A DNA stretch of 64,000 nucleotides from the NCBI RefSeq assembly GCF_000812565.1, contig NZ_JTAM01000031.1:35484-99483 (forward strand), read 5' to 3'. Of this stretch, positions 52,559 through 61,603 are shown piece by piece. The first letter of the stretch is position 1. Every line of letters begins with the position of its first letter. The stretch comes from Flammeovirga sp. OC4. GTDB lineage: Bacteria > Bacteroidota > Bacteroidia > Cytophagales > Flammeovirgaceae. The translations under genes were made by a program, and so were the position numbers. A model generated the notes under the pieces. The model did no database searches, was not told the origin of the DNA, and was given only the letters and a program-made list of their open reading frames with translations.

Positions 52559-53683
52559 TTAAGCTTTCGCTAAAAGAAAGTCTTCAACATTTTTATATTC
52601 AAGATCAAAAGCATCAGCAACAGCTTTGTATACTACTTCGCCACCAATGATGTTCAAACCTTTCTTTAATTCTTCGTTATCACGACAAGCCGCTTCCCAT
52701 CCTTTATCAGCCAATTGAATAGCATAAGGAAGTGTAGCATTTGTCAATGCAAGTGTAGAAGTATAAGGAACTGCACCTGGCATGTTCGCTACACAGTAGT
52801 GCATTACACCATCTACTTCAAATACAGGTTCAGCGTGTGTTGTTGGTTTTGTAGTTTCAAAGCATCCACCTTGATCAACCGCAACGTCAACAAGTACAGC
52901 ACCGTCTCTCATTGAGCTCAACATATCTTTTGTGATGAGGTGTGGAGCTTTTGCACCTGGAATTAGTACAGCACCGACTACCATATCAGCATCTTTGATT
53001 TCCTCGCGAATATTATGCTCAGAAGAAACCATTGTTTTCACGTTAGCAGGCATGATATCATCCAACTGACGTAAACGATACAAGTCGATATCCATAATTG
53101 TAACATCAGCACCCATACCTGCAGCAATTTTAGTTGCTTGAGTACCTACGATACCACCACCAATTACGATTACCTTTGCTGGTTTTACACCTGGAACACC
53201 ACCAAGTAAAATACCTCTACCACCCATTGGTTTTTCAAGATATTTTGCACCTTCTTGAGTGGCCATTCTACCTGCTACCTCTGACATAGGAATCAATAAT
53301 GGTAAGCTTCTATCCGCTCTTTCCACTGTTTCGTAAGCTAAACAAACCGGCTTTTGCTCGATCATAGCACGAGTCAATGGCTCATAAGAAGCAAAGTGGA
53401 AGTAAGTGAATAGTAATTGATCTTTTTTGATTAGAGAGTATTCTGCTTCAATTGGCTCTTTTACTTTCATAATCATTTCAGCAATTGCATACGTTTCCTC
53501 AATAGTAGGAAGCAATTGAGCACCTGCAGCTACATATTCTTCGTCAGAAAATCCACTGCCAATACCTGCTGTAGATTGAACATAAACGGTGTGTCCTCTT
53601 TTGATAAGCTCTTTAGCTCCACCTGGAGTTAAAGCAACACGGTTTTCATTGTTCTTAATTTCCTTTGGAACGCCTATAATCAT
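52559..53683 (-). CDS. ald: Alanine dehydrogenase
   Basis: The 374-residue enzyme interconverts L-alanine and pyruvate plus ammonia with NAD. It has the N-terminal MIIGVPKEIKNNENRVALTPGGA signature, the catalytic His-containing YFHFASYEPL (about 94-103), and the Rossmann motif VIGGGIVGTQATKIAAGMGA (about 171-190). VPYTSTLALTNATLPY ends the active site. Length matches the usual hexameric enzyme. It is a single leftward gene that ends at a terminator shared with the TPR gene. Related pyridine-nucleotide transhydrogenase alpha subunits are longer, so alanine dehydrogenase is preferred. Confidence 0.95.
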   Translation of the reverse strand: MIIGVPKEIKNNENRVALTPGGAKELIKRGHTVYVQSTAGIGSGFSDEEYVAAGAQLLPTIEETYAIAEMIMKVKEPIEAEYSLIKKDQLLFTYFHFASYEPLTRAMIEQKPVCLAYETVERADRSLPLLIPMSEVAGRMATQEGAKYLEKPMGGRGILLGGVPGVKPAKVIVIGGGIVGTQATKIAAGMGADVTIMDIDLYRLRQLDDIMPANVKTMVSSEHNIREEIKDADMVVGAVLIPGAKAPHLITKDMLSSMRDGAVLVDVAVDQGGCFETTKPTTHAEPVFEVDGVMHYCVANMPGAVPYTSTLALTNATLPYAIQLADKGWEAACRDNEELKKGLNIIGGEVVYKAVADAFDLEYKNVEDFLLAKA

Positions 53684-53855
53684 GTCTAAAATGTGTTATA
53701 TGAGTATGTATGTGTTATAAAAAATAGGTATCCTCTTCAATGAGGAATGGAAGTTTTGTGTGCTGCAATATATAAACGGAAATTTAGTTAATTAATATTT
53801 TTAAAATATTTTTTTGTTTTTGGGGGTAAAATGTATGAATTCTTTCGATTTGATA

Positions 53856-53896
53856 TAAAAAAATCCCCATATACAGAATAAAATGTATATGGGGAT
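53856..53896 (-). terminator. Terminator of the M23 peptidase gene
   Basis: Arms 53863-53875 and 53884-53896 form a 13-bp stem; a run of seven T follows on the minus strand. Confidence 0.9.
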
Positions 53897-53916
53897 GAAT
53901 ATTGTGATGCGTGATA

Positions 53917-54897
53917 TTAATATCCTAAAGACTGGTTTTCTACTGATGCTTTTTCTAATAATGTAGCATATTGGTCAGCAGTAACATCTTTAGAGAAGTA
54001 TCGGATTGGATTGACTTTTCTCTTTTTATGAATTACTTCATAATGAAGGTGTGGAGCAGTTGAAGAACCTGTACTTCCTACCTCTCCAATTTTTTGACCT
54101 CTGTATACCTTTTGTCCACGTTTTACATCAAACTTAGACATGTGTGCATATTTTGTCACATAGCCAAAACCATGATCTACTTCAATTTCCCAGCCATAAC
54201 CTCTGTTAGATTTTCTAGTTTTGATAACTTTACCATCTCCAGTAGCATAAATTGCAGTACCTTTTGGTGCAGAGAAATCAATACCAGCGTGCATTTTCTT
54301 AACTTTTAGAATTGGATGAATTCTCATACCAAAACCTGAAGCTAATCTTTTTAAGTCTTTATTATCTACAGGTTGAATAGCAGGAATCGCCGCCAACATT
54401 TCAGATTTATTCAATGCCAAATCAACAATTTCATCGTATGACTTGGTTTGAATATACATCTGCCTTTTTAGGTTATCAATCTTAGAGAGAGTACCTAAAA
54501 TCATATCTTCTCTCGAAAGTTTTTTGTCTAAAAGGTCTTGGTATTTCTGACTACCACCAGTACCAGCCTGACGGATTTCGTTTGGAATTGGGTCAGCCTC
54601 AAAAATGACACGATAAATTTTATCGTCTCTATCTTGAAGAGAAGCTACCACGTTTTTCACATCATCTACTTCTTTTTGAAGAAGCTTGTGTGAATAAAGT
54701 AAGTCTGCATTTTCCTTCTGTAAACGTGCTTCTTTAGCAGAAGGGAAGTATTTTATATATATAGCCGAAAAGAAAAAGCCGAATAATGAACACGCAAACA
54801 GCAACCCAGTGATGTTGATAAACATATCAAAGGGAGAGGTTCTTATGCGTTCGTAACGACAAGTTTCAGTATCGTAATAATATTTAATCTTTGCCAT
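53917..54897 (-). CDS. Membrane-anchored M23 peptidase
   Basis: The 326-residue protein has one membrane helix at about 28-48, a coiled coil (about 55-120, with LQKENADLLYSHKLLQKEVDDVKN-type heptads), and a C-terminal LytM/M23 domain (about 195-290). HAGIDFSAPKGT, WEIEVDHGFGYVTKYAH, and APHLHYEV supply the zinc ligands (HxxxD ... HxH). Such enzymes cleave peptidoglycan peptides or act as activators. Topology suggests the domain faces the periplasm. It matches the common Bacteroidota M23 proteins linked to cell shape. It is single, with a strong terminator. Confidence 0.9.
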   Translation of the reverse strand: MAKIKYYYDTETCRYERIRTSPFDMFINITGLLFACSLFGFFFSAIYIKYFPSAKEARLQKENADLLYSHKLLQKEVDDVKNVVASLQDRDDKIYRVIFEADPIPNEIRQAGTGGSQKYQDLLDKKLSREDMILGTLSKIDNLKRQMYIQTKSYDEIVDLALNKSEMLAAIPAIQPVDNKDLKRLASGFGMRIHPILKVKKMHAGIDFSAPKGTAIYATGDGKVIKTRKSNRGYGWEIEVDHGFGYVTKYAHMSKFDVKRGQKVYRGQKIGEVGSTGSSTAPHLHYEVIHKKRKVNPIRYFSKDVTADQYATLLEKASVENQSLGY

Positions 54898-55538
54898 ATC
54901 TCAATTTTGAAGACCTAGATCTTCGGTATTTGAAGTTCAAATATACAAAAAAAATATTAGATGCCTTTTATCACCTTTTAGAAGACATTGAAAGAACGTC
55001 TTAACACTATTTTATATTGCACTGACTTCAACAAATAAAGGAGGATTAAGTTTATAAAAATCTACTTTTTTAATATAAATATTAGAGGTGTTTTTTGTAC
55101 ATTTTTGTTAACATTGTTTACATGTAAGTATCAGATGTACAGTTATATATGTTTGGGTAATTGAATAATTGTCTAATTCAAATAAAGTGTTGACTTATTC
55201 CTGTAAAGAAGGCGTATTATGACTGCATTATTTGCTTCGTAAAAATGTGAAATTAATTTTACAACCCGGAAAATAAAATTACTGCTTTCCTCGTTATAAA
55301 AGTACTGATTCAGATCAATTTTCAACTTTATTATAGATTCTTGCTTTTAGATAATTATTTGATGAACTAGAATTTTACTGTGAAGCTGTTATTACTTTTT
55401 ATTTGATCTTATGGTATTTCTTAAAGTACGAGAGTACTTTATACTGACTTTCTCTAGTTTTTTACCGATTACAAAAACTAGGGTGCTTAAGTGTGTTGAC
55501 TATTTATTACAGGTATTAAAATAAACTAATTATTTACA
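54898..55538. other. Long AT-rich intergenic region
   Basis: The 641-bp region lies between divergent genes (M23 peptidase and ankyrin-like protein). I see a 10-bp palindrome ttacatgtaa at 55118-55127 and short imperfect hairpins only. There is no frame over about 60 codons, no tRNA and no clear promoter, though one for each gene must lie here. Confidence 0.4.
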
Positions 55539-56897
55539 ATGAAGACGACGACTATTCTATTGTGTTACTGGTCATTTATAACTTTTATACTCACAACTGT
55601 ATGTCATGCCCAATCGCCGAGACTATCGGAGGCTTCCGATCAGGTAACTAGAGGAGGCAATATACCGATACGGTGTGATGTTGTTGAAAGAGATTTGGCT
55701 ATGTACGATCGGCAAATTTCTGCACTCTTAGCCGTTCCAACACTGGAAGGGATTGATACTCCTTTGAATGAGTATAAAGCATTGACAGTGAAATGTGTAC
55801 AAGGCAAATGTAGTGGAACAGAAAAATATCTGAAAAGATATGAAAAGTTTGACAGCTTGGTTCGGTCACTAAAAAGTGAGCGCCATTGTAATTACTTGTT
55901 AAATAAGATAGAAGCTTATGAAGCTAAAAATCAGGCCTACCTCGCAAATGGAGACACCACTAAAATACAACTTGGAGGTATCCGTTCGACACTAAAAAAA
56001 TTGGAAGAGGTAGATTGTAATCAGGATTATTCTCATTATGTAGCTCAGGAAAAAAAATGGGTGGAGGTGATTGAGGAGTATAAGTTCAATCAAAGTAAAG
56101 AAGAATTATATGAAGACGCTTTATTTGAAAACGATGTATTAGTAGCCGTTCAATCCTTATTAGAAAAAGGTCTCAACCCCAAAGTAGATACTTGGACATT
56201 GGAAAAAGCTATTTATACTAATAATATAGATTTAGTGAAATTAATTGTTGAGCATGGTGCACCAGTTAACTTTGAAAAAGGCACCGCTTTAGACCTTGTA
56301 GTTGAGGAAGGTAGTGAAAATCAAAAAAACTACGAAATGATAAAGTACTTAGAGAGTGCAGGTGCCAAAATTGAAAAATCAAATGGAGAAAAACTCGCTA
56401 AATTTGCAATTAGCCATAATGATGTAGCACTTTTTAAAGCTGTTGAAAAATACAATTCATTTACTTGGAAGAAATACTCTTTCTATTACTATAAAACGAA
56501 GGAAAAGGGAACTTATGACGCTGAAATAGGTGCGTACATAGGAGGTATTTTGAAAACGAAAGAAGTAGAGCACAATTGGGGTGATTATAGAACAGTAATG
56601 GATGATGAGGCGTTGGAGAAACAAATGATCACAATGTTTAATGAGAAAGATCAGAACTTTACTGTAAAAGACATTAAAATTGTAAATGGTGAATGGCTAA
56701 TTGAAAAAAATGAAACAACAGGTGCTACAAAAGGAAAATTCCTAGTGACCTATTTGTTTGTTACTGATAAATACGATGTATGTGGAATCAAAAGGGTTCA
56801 CTTCTTCAAACCATATGATGGTACTCAATATGGTCCTATGCAAATCAATTATGTTGGGAAAGGCTACAAATTGGTCAACTGTAGTTCATTGAATTAA
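55539..56897 (+). CDS. Exported ankyrin-repeat-like protein
   Basis: The 452-residue protein has a signal peptide (hydrophobic run to near HAQSPRL). Residues about 45-190 are helical with a Cys-containing pattern and no recognised family. Residues about 190-300 show three ankyrin-like repeats (SLLEKGLNPKVDTWTLEKAI, LVKLIVEHGAPVN, YEMIKYLESAGAKI). The C-terminal 140 residues form an unknown alpha/beta domain (WLIEKNETTGATKGKFLVTY). It may mediate protein contacts in the periplasm or at the surface. It is followed by a terminator and precedes the MORN/TonB-C genes. Confidence 0.65.
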   Translation: MKTTTILLCYWSFITFILTTVCHAQSPRLSEASDQVTRGGNIPIRCDVVERDLAMYDRQISALLAVPTLEGIDTPLNEYKALTVKCVQGKCSGTEKYLKRYEKFDSLVRSLKSERHCNYLLNKIEAYEAKNQAYLANGDTTKIQLGGIRSTLKKLEEVDCNQDYSHYVAQEKKWVEVIEEYKFNQSKEELYEDALFENDVLVAVQSLLEKGLNPKVDTWTLEKAIYTNNIDLVKLIVEHGAPVNFEKGTALDLVVEEGSENQKNYEMIKYLESAGAKIEKSNGEKLAKFAISHNDVALFKAVEKYNSFTWKKYSFYYYKTKEKGTYDAEIGAYIGGILKTKEVEHNWGDYRTVMDDEALEKQMITMFNEKDQNFTVKDIKIVNGEWLIEKNETTGATKGKFLVTYLFVTDKYDVCGIKRVHFFKPYDGTQYGPMQINYVGKGYKLVNCSSLN

Positions 56898-57199
56898 TTT
56901 CAATGGAAGATTGTTTTGAGGTATTAAGTAGAAAGTAAAACATTAAAGGAAGGGGTTGAGTTTATGAGAACTTGACCCTTTTTTATGTACTAATAAATGA
57001 TAACCTAATAATGATGATGAAATTTGTATGTCATTAAAAATGGTGATATACTTGTTAAAATAAATGCTTAGAACCTGTTAAGATTTCACCTAAAATTATA
57101 TCAAAGAAGAAATCCTGAACATTAATTCTAATAAATATGTGGACATTTTTTGAAGTGTCGCAAGCAAACTAATTTATCATTAAAACAAGCTCTAATTTT
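56898..57199. other. Intergenic region before the first MORN/TonB-C gene
   Basis: The 302-bp region holds the terminator of the ankyrin-like gene (56950-56984) and the leader of the next gene. Apart from these I see nothing. Confidence 0.4.
56950..56984 (+). terminator. Terminator of the ankyrin-like gene
   Basis: Arms 56950-56962 and 56969-56980 pair with one bulge and two wobbles, followed by TTTTTT. Confidence 0.7.
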
Positions 57200-58156
57200 A
57201 TGAAAAAGTTATTTTTAACTTTGTTCCTGGCTTTTTATGCGGTCATCTCTTTTGCTCAATCAAAAATATTTTTGACAGAGTATTATGATGAGACAGAGGA
57301 TGAAACGAGAATGGAATATTATATTCTTTCTAAAGCAGGAAAATCGAATGGAACAATATTCAAGCATACTATTTATTTTTTAGATGGTTCGATACATAGA
57401 ACTTATGATACCATTAAACCTAAATATTACAATGCTAAAGAAGGACAGTTTGTATCCTATTTTAAAAATGGAAATAAATCAGACGAAGGAGAGTATGCAG
57501 ATAATAAAAAAGTAGGAATGTGGAAAACCTACCACGAAAATGGAAACCTTAATTTAGAATATAAAGTACAGTATGACAAGAAATCCGGAATACCATCTAT
57601 GCTATTTGTGAATGGATGGGATGAAGACGGGAATCAAACACTTAAAGACGGAGAGGGGCAAATAAATCATACGATTTACCTCAAAAACGCTCGTGAAAAA
57701 TATACTGAAGGGGGAAAAGTTCAGAACTCATTTAAGCAAGGTTTATGGAATGGAGTATTTGCATCTGGAGAAAAATATTTTGAAGAAAATTACAAAAAAG
57801 GTAAATTAATTAAAGGTGTAAGCTGGGATGAAAAAGCCAATGAATACGATTATAAGGTATCTGAATCTCCTGCCACCTATCCTAAAGGAATGGGATCGTT
57901 TTATAACCTTTTGGGAATAAACATGAGATACCCTTCTGATGCGAAAAAAAATAATGTACAAGGGAAAGTATATGTTCAGTTCGTAGTATTGAAATCGGGG
58001 AAACTTTCAGATTTTAAGATTCTAAAAGGTGTAAGCCCTTCTATTGATAAGGAAACTATAAGAGTACTTAAAAAATCACCTAAGTGGAAACCTGGAAGAT
58101 TGAAAGGACAAACGGTAAAACAGAGAATGGTTTTACCGGTCTCCTTTAGACTTTAA
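57200..58156 (+). CDS. Periplasmic MORN-repeat protein with TonB-C domain (copy 1)
   Basis: The 318-residue protein has a signal peptide ending near ISFAQ. MORN/YwqK-like repeats follow (about 75-200: YFKNGNKSDEGEY, KVGMWKTYHENGNLNLEY, SFKQGLWNGVFASG). A TonB C-terminal domain occupies 225-318, with YPSDAKKNNVQGKVYVQFVV, SPSIDKETIRVLK and WKPGRLKGQTVKQRMVLPVSF. Unlike TonB proper it has no proline-rich linker or retained N-terminal anchor, so it probably floats in the periplasm or binds the wall, and may not energise a transporter. A close paralogue is encoded 2.3 kb downstream. Its terminator shares a core with that of the paralogue. Confidence 0.82.
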   Translation: MKKLFLTLFLAFYAVISFAQSKIFLTEYYDETEDETRMEYYILSKAGKSNGTIFKHTIYFLDGSIHRTYDTIKPKYYNAKEGQFVSYFKNGNKSDEGEYADNKKVGMWKTYHENGNLNLEYKVQYDKKSGIPSMLFVNGWDEDGNQTLKDGEGQINHTIYLKNAREKYTEGGKVQNSFKQGLWNGVFASGEKYFEENYKKGKLIKGVSWDEKANEYDYKVSESPATYPKGMGSFYNLLGINMRYPSDAKKNNVQGKVYVQFVVLKSGKLSDFKILKGVSPSIDKETIRVLKKSPKWKPGRLKGQTVKQRMVLPVSFRL

Positions 58157-58167
58157 TAAAACTTATG

Positions 58168-58201
58168 AAAACGACCTATTCAGCTATGAATAGGTCGTTT
58201 T
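58168..58201 (+). terminator. Terminator of MORN/TonB-C copy 1
   Basis: Arms 58168-58181 and 58188-58201 form a 14-bp perfect stem followed by a run of T. Confidence 0.9.
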
Positions 58202-58315
58202 TTTTGAACAACTAAATTTCAGGCGAGAATTAATTAAGATATTATTTTCAGATTACGCGTACTAAACCCTATTTTCGTGACAAATTAAAACCATCAATCA
58301 ATTCCTAATTTTTTT

Positions 58316-60019
58316 ATGACTAAATATTTTTTCAGTAAACTGATTACGATTCTTTTATGCCTGCTGCCCTTTTTTTCTTGTAGTCTTTTTGAAGATAAAG
58401 CCAAGATCAACAAACCGTTGGAGTTACAGGCACCATCTTATATTAGAGGTATGGCTCAAATTGAATTATTGATTCAGGATCAAGTTCAATTAGAAATGAA
58501 TGACGTTCAATTGTTTTGTAATGGGAAGGAGGTTCCAATTACTTTGAAGCAGTCAGCAAATAATTATGTTATAGCGTTTGATTCAAAAGGGATACAAGAA
58601 GGACTCCAATTGTTTTCTGTTCGAATACCCAAAGTAAAAGAAGATACAACTTCTGAATTTTTAACGGCTGAAGCGGCAATTGAAGTCGATAATTTTCTGC
58701 CTCCTTTTAAATTTGAAACCGGTTATGTCGATCAATTTAATTTTCGATCAGAATCTGGTTTGCCAGGGTATGATTTCTATTACTTGCAAAGTATATCTGA
58801 TTATAAATACAATGTGTATTTTGCCGATGCCGAAGGTAATGTAATCTCAAAGGTGTACGATGTTTCTACTTGTAATGAAGAAATTGAAATCGAATTAGAT
58901 CCGTCTATTATTGGACAAGATTTTTATTTTGTCAGAGCAGAAAAGTACTATTTTGATTATATACATACTGCTGCAAATGAGGAAGAACATATTGAAAATC
59001 ATAAATTAACGTATGAACATGTATCTTCTTCAGATCAAGAAATGAAGACTTTCAGACCAAGAAATGATGATTCAAAATTAATTCTCAAAATAGCTCATGA
59101 AGTAAGTAGAGTGTATAAAAATTTTGGAGGAGCTAAAAGCCAAAGGTTTTTGTATTCAGATGAGTATTACAGTTATCATGAATTTATTTACAGAGAATTG
59201 GAGCAAAATGAAAAAGTTTACCCTTTTATTTTCTATTCTGATGATAAGTCAAGAGGTGTTGCGATAGTTTTCCAGAACTACGAAAGTGGTTCTACAGTAA
59301 GTGTAGAATTAGAGGATATTCAAGATGCTATTGCGGTTCAGCCTTTCCCTGAAAAAAATGGGGAGTGGATCTATATAGAGAGTTTAATTGATATTCATGG
59401 AAAAGATGTTTATTGTTCCAATAACTTACAGAGTATTAATAATAATGGCAAAGAAAGAGTCCTTTTCCCAATAAAAGACAATAAAATAAAAACCTTTGCT
59501 GTATCTAGATCAGGATATAGTGATGATTTTATGGCTTATTCCTATAGTACAAAACATGTTGAAACATTACCAATAGCGGTATCGAGTATCGAACTTAACA
59601 GAAAAAATGGTGATGAATTAAAGTATGAAAATGGTATTTACTCTATTTCAAGAAAAGATTTTATGGATGAAAAAGATAACTTGTCTTTAGTAGCAAAATT
59701 TGAAACTGGAATAAAGGATGGTAGAGAACAACTTACTGAGGTAACCGTGGAATCAAAGGCAAGGTTGGGAGCAAAAATGGATCTTGGGTCAGGTATTTCT
59801 TCTCAAAACTTATATGATGGTTATTTCGAAAGCTTAAGGCCAGATCATTTGAAAATGATTACATCTAATTACGAAAGTAATAAGTCCCAGAAGGAAAATG
59901 GTTATTACTTATTACAGGTGATAGACCTTTTTAAGGAATCATCTAGTTCTAGAAAAATCAGTAACTATGGAGATTGGAAGCAAAAGGAAGTAGGGGAGAT
60001 GTACCGCATTAATCCTTAA
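58316..60019 (+). CDS. Lipoprotein of unknown function
   Basis: The 567-residue protein has a lipoprotein signal with lipobox FFSC near residue 22 (LLPFFSCSLFE). The first 130 residues are beta-rich with an Ig-like pattern (IELLIQDQVQLEMNDVQLFC). The rest is mixed alpha/beta with many Tyr, Phe and Asp residues and no motif I recognise. It is likely tethered to a membrane and may face the outside. It lies between the two MORN/TonB-C genes, with terminators on both sides, so it is probably a separate unit whose insertion split a duplicated pair. Confidence 0.7.
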   Translation: MTKYFFSKLITILLCLLPFFSCSLFEDKAKINKPLELQAPSYIRGMAQIELLIQDQVQLEMNDVQLFCNGKEVPITLKQSANNYVIAFDSKGIQEGLQLFSVRIPKVKEDTTSEFLTAEAAIEVDNFLPPFKFETGYVDQFNFRSESGLPGYDFYYLQSISDYKYNVYFADAEGNVISKVYDVSTCNEEIEIELDPSIIGQDFYFVRAEKYYFDYIHTAANEEEHIENHKLTYEHVSSSDQEMKTFRPRNDDSKLILKIAHEVSRVYKNFGGAKSQRFLYSDEYYSYHEFIYRELEQNEKVYPFIFYSDDKSRGVAIVFQNYESGSTVSVELEDIQDAIAVQPFPEKNGEWIYIESLIDIHGKDVYCSNNLQSINNNGKERVLFPIKDNKIKTFAVSRSGYSDDFMAYSYSTKHVETLPIAVSSIELNRKNGDELKYENGIYSISRKDFMDEKDNLSLVAKFETGIKDGREQLTEVTVESKARLGAKMDLGSGISSQNLYDGYFESLRPDHLKMITSNYESNKSQKENGYYLLQVIDLFKESSSSRKISNYGDWKQKEVGEMYRINP

Positions 60020-60035
60020 CTAAATATAGATCTAG

Positions 60036-60082
60036 AAAAGAGGCTGTCTCATAACTAAACAGTTATGGTTACAGCCTCTTTT
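60036..60082 (+). terminator. Terminator of the lipoprotein gene, possibly an IS1182-type end
   Basis: Arms 60036-60047 and 60071-60082 pair over 12 bp, with a further stem inside. The GAGGCTGTCTCATAACT left arm resembles the terminal sequence of IS1182-type elements as I remember it, and it lies about 60 bp from the transposase remnant. Confidence 0.65.
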
Positions 60083-60142
60083 TTATTCCCTTTTTTTGAA
60101 AAATCAGAAATAATAGTTCTTTATCCTTAAAAAGTAACTTTT

Positions 60143-60331
60143 TCATACTACATAAGCGTAATTTGAATAAATCAGTGCTTCAGACTCACAAAATAAGGTA
60201 CTTTTAGCCTCTGCCACTTTCTTTCTGACGTATTTCTGTATATTCATAGATATGAATAGTAACCCTAATTCAATACTCACCTTGTCAATTTCTTTCATCA
60301 GAAATCGCTTAAACTTTTTATTACCTTTCAT
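60143..60331 (-). pseudogene. C-terminal remnant of an IS1182-family transposase
   Basis: The 62-codon frame begins KGNKKFKRFLMKEIDKVSIE and continues GLLFISMNIQKY. This matches the final part of IS1182-type DDE transposases, where a K-x-N-x-x-F-x-R-F...KV-x-x-E-x-G-L-L...N pattern ends the protein. The reading frame has a stop just upstream (six codons before the first Met) and the catalytic DDE parts are missing, so it is a decayed fragment. The last 20 residues are atypical. Its orientation puts the probable IS end near 60036-60082. Confidence 0.7.
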
Positions 60332-60498
60332 TTGGTCCTTAGATTCTCAGTTATTATGAAAATCAAAAGAGGTGTAAAAACAATAATTATAGATGGTGTA
60401 ATAAAACTTGTTTAAGATGAATAGTGTAGGTGTGTATTCTCAAATTTACCTTGTAATGAGTTTATTATCATACATCAAACTATTCACAAATTAAAAAT

Positions 60499-61482
60499 AT
60501 GAAACAGATAGTTTTGACGTTATTCTTGATGTTTAACGTCTTTTTATCATTTGGGCAATCCAAAATTTTTTTAAATCAAAACCTCACACCGGTAAAGGCA
60601 GAAAAAAGAGCTCATTACTTCATAACTACAAAACAAGGAAAAAAAATTGGTGGAAATTTTAGGCATATCATTTACTTTAAAAATGGTCAAGTATATTCTA
60701 TTTTTAATACTAAGAAGCCAAATTTCAATCAGACTAAAGAAGGACCATTTATTACGTATTTCCAAAATGGTAACAAGAGGTTGGAAGGGGAATATCGTCA
60801 GTCTGTCAAAGTAGGGATATGGAAACAGTATCATGAAAACGGATTGGTTAATTTAGAATATGAAATAGAGTATGAGCAAATACCGAACAATCCAAAAATG
60901 TTGCTATTAAATGGTTGGGATACACTGGGAAATCAAACTTTAAAAGATGGTCAAGGCTATGTGAAATATATAGCAACCAAATCTTCAGATTTAAAAATCT
61001 CAAATAAGCAAAACCTTGTGATAGTGGAAGGTCAAGTGAAAAAATATAAAAGAGATAAGGTTTGGAAAGGAAAGTATCTAACTGGAGAGAAATATTTTGA
61101 AGAGACGTATAGCAAAGGGAAATTGAAAAAAGGAATAAGTTGGGATAAAAATGAAAATCAATTTTCTTATACTAGAGTCATTGTTCCTCCTGTATTTCCT
61201 GGTGGAATGGCTGAATTTTATAAACAGGTAAGACGAAAGTTTGAATATCCCCAAGAAGCAAAAATGAATGGTGAACAAGGAAAAGTTTATATCAGATTTA
61301 TAGTTCAGCCAACAGGTAAACTTTCTAATTTTAAGGTAATGAGAGGAGTTTCTCCTTCCATTAATGAAGAGGCATTGAGAGTAATGAATCTTGTTCCCGA
61401 TTGGGAACCTCGTAAAGTAAAAGGACAGCCTGTAACAAGTACAGTAGTAATTCCTATTATTTTTAATTTAGGGTCACAGTAA
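60499..61482 (+). CDS. Periplasmic MORN-repeat protein with TonB-C domain (copy 2)
   Basis: The 327-residue paralogue of copy 1 has a signal peptide ending near LSFGQ, then the same MORN/YwqK-type repeats (YFQNGNKRLEGEYRQ, KVGIWKQYHENGLVNLEYE) and a TonB-C domain (about 235-327: YPQEAKMNGEQGKVYIRFIV, SPSINEEALRVMN, WEPRKVKGQPV). It differs by an insertion around residues 165-180. Similarity to copy 1 runs through the whole protein and into the terminator, so this is a tandem duplication separated later. Partner receptor or interaction is unknown. It converges with the esterase gene. Confidence 0.82.
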   Translation: MKQIVLTLFLMFNVFLSFGQSKIFLNQNLTPVKAEKRAHYFITTKQGKKIGGNFRHIIYFKNGQVYSIFNTKKPNFNQTKEGPFITYFQNGNKRLEGEYRQSVKVGIWKQYHENGLVNLEYEIEYEQIPNNPKMLLLNGWDTLGNQTLKDGQGYVKYIATKSSDLKISNKQNLVIVEGQVKKYKRDKVWKGKYLTGEKYFEETYSKGKLKKGISWDKNENQFSYTRVIVPPVFPGGMAEFYKQVRRKFEYPQEAKMNGEQGKVYIRFIVQPTGKLSNFKVMRGVSPSINEEALRVMNLVPDWEPRKVKGQPVTSTVVIPIIFNLGSQ

Positions 61483-61520
61483 AAAGTGTTGTACTTCTGT
61501 CTTGATAAGAGGAAAGTATT

Positions 61521-61556
61521 AAAAACGACCTTTTCAATGAAGAAAAGGTCGTTTTT
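61521..61556. terminator. Bidirectional terminator between MORN/TonB-C copy 2 and esterase
   Basis: Arms 61521-61535 and 61542-61556 pair perfectly over 15 bp with A- and T-tract ends. The aaaacgacct core equals that of the copy 1 terminator. Confidence 0.9.
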
Positions 61557-61603
61557 AATATTCTAAGCTTATCAGTAATAGTTTTGAAGCATTAAAATTA
61601 TTT

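Larger units (their letters stand above)
60020..60498. other. Intergenic region with an IS1182-type remnant
   Basis: The 479-bp region contains the lipoprotein terminator, which also looks like an IS end, a minus-strand transposase remnant (60143-60331), and the leader of MORN/TonB-C copy 2. Confidence 0.55.
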
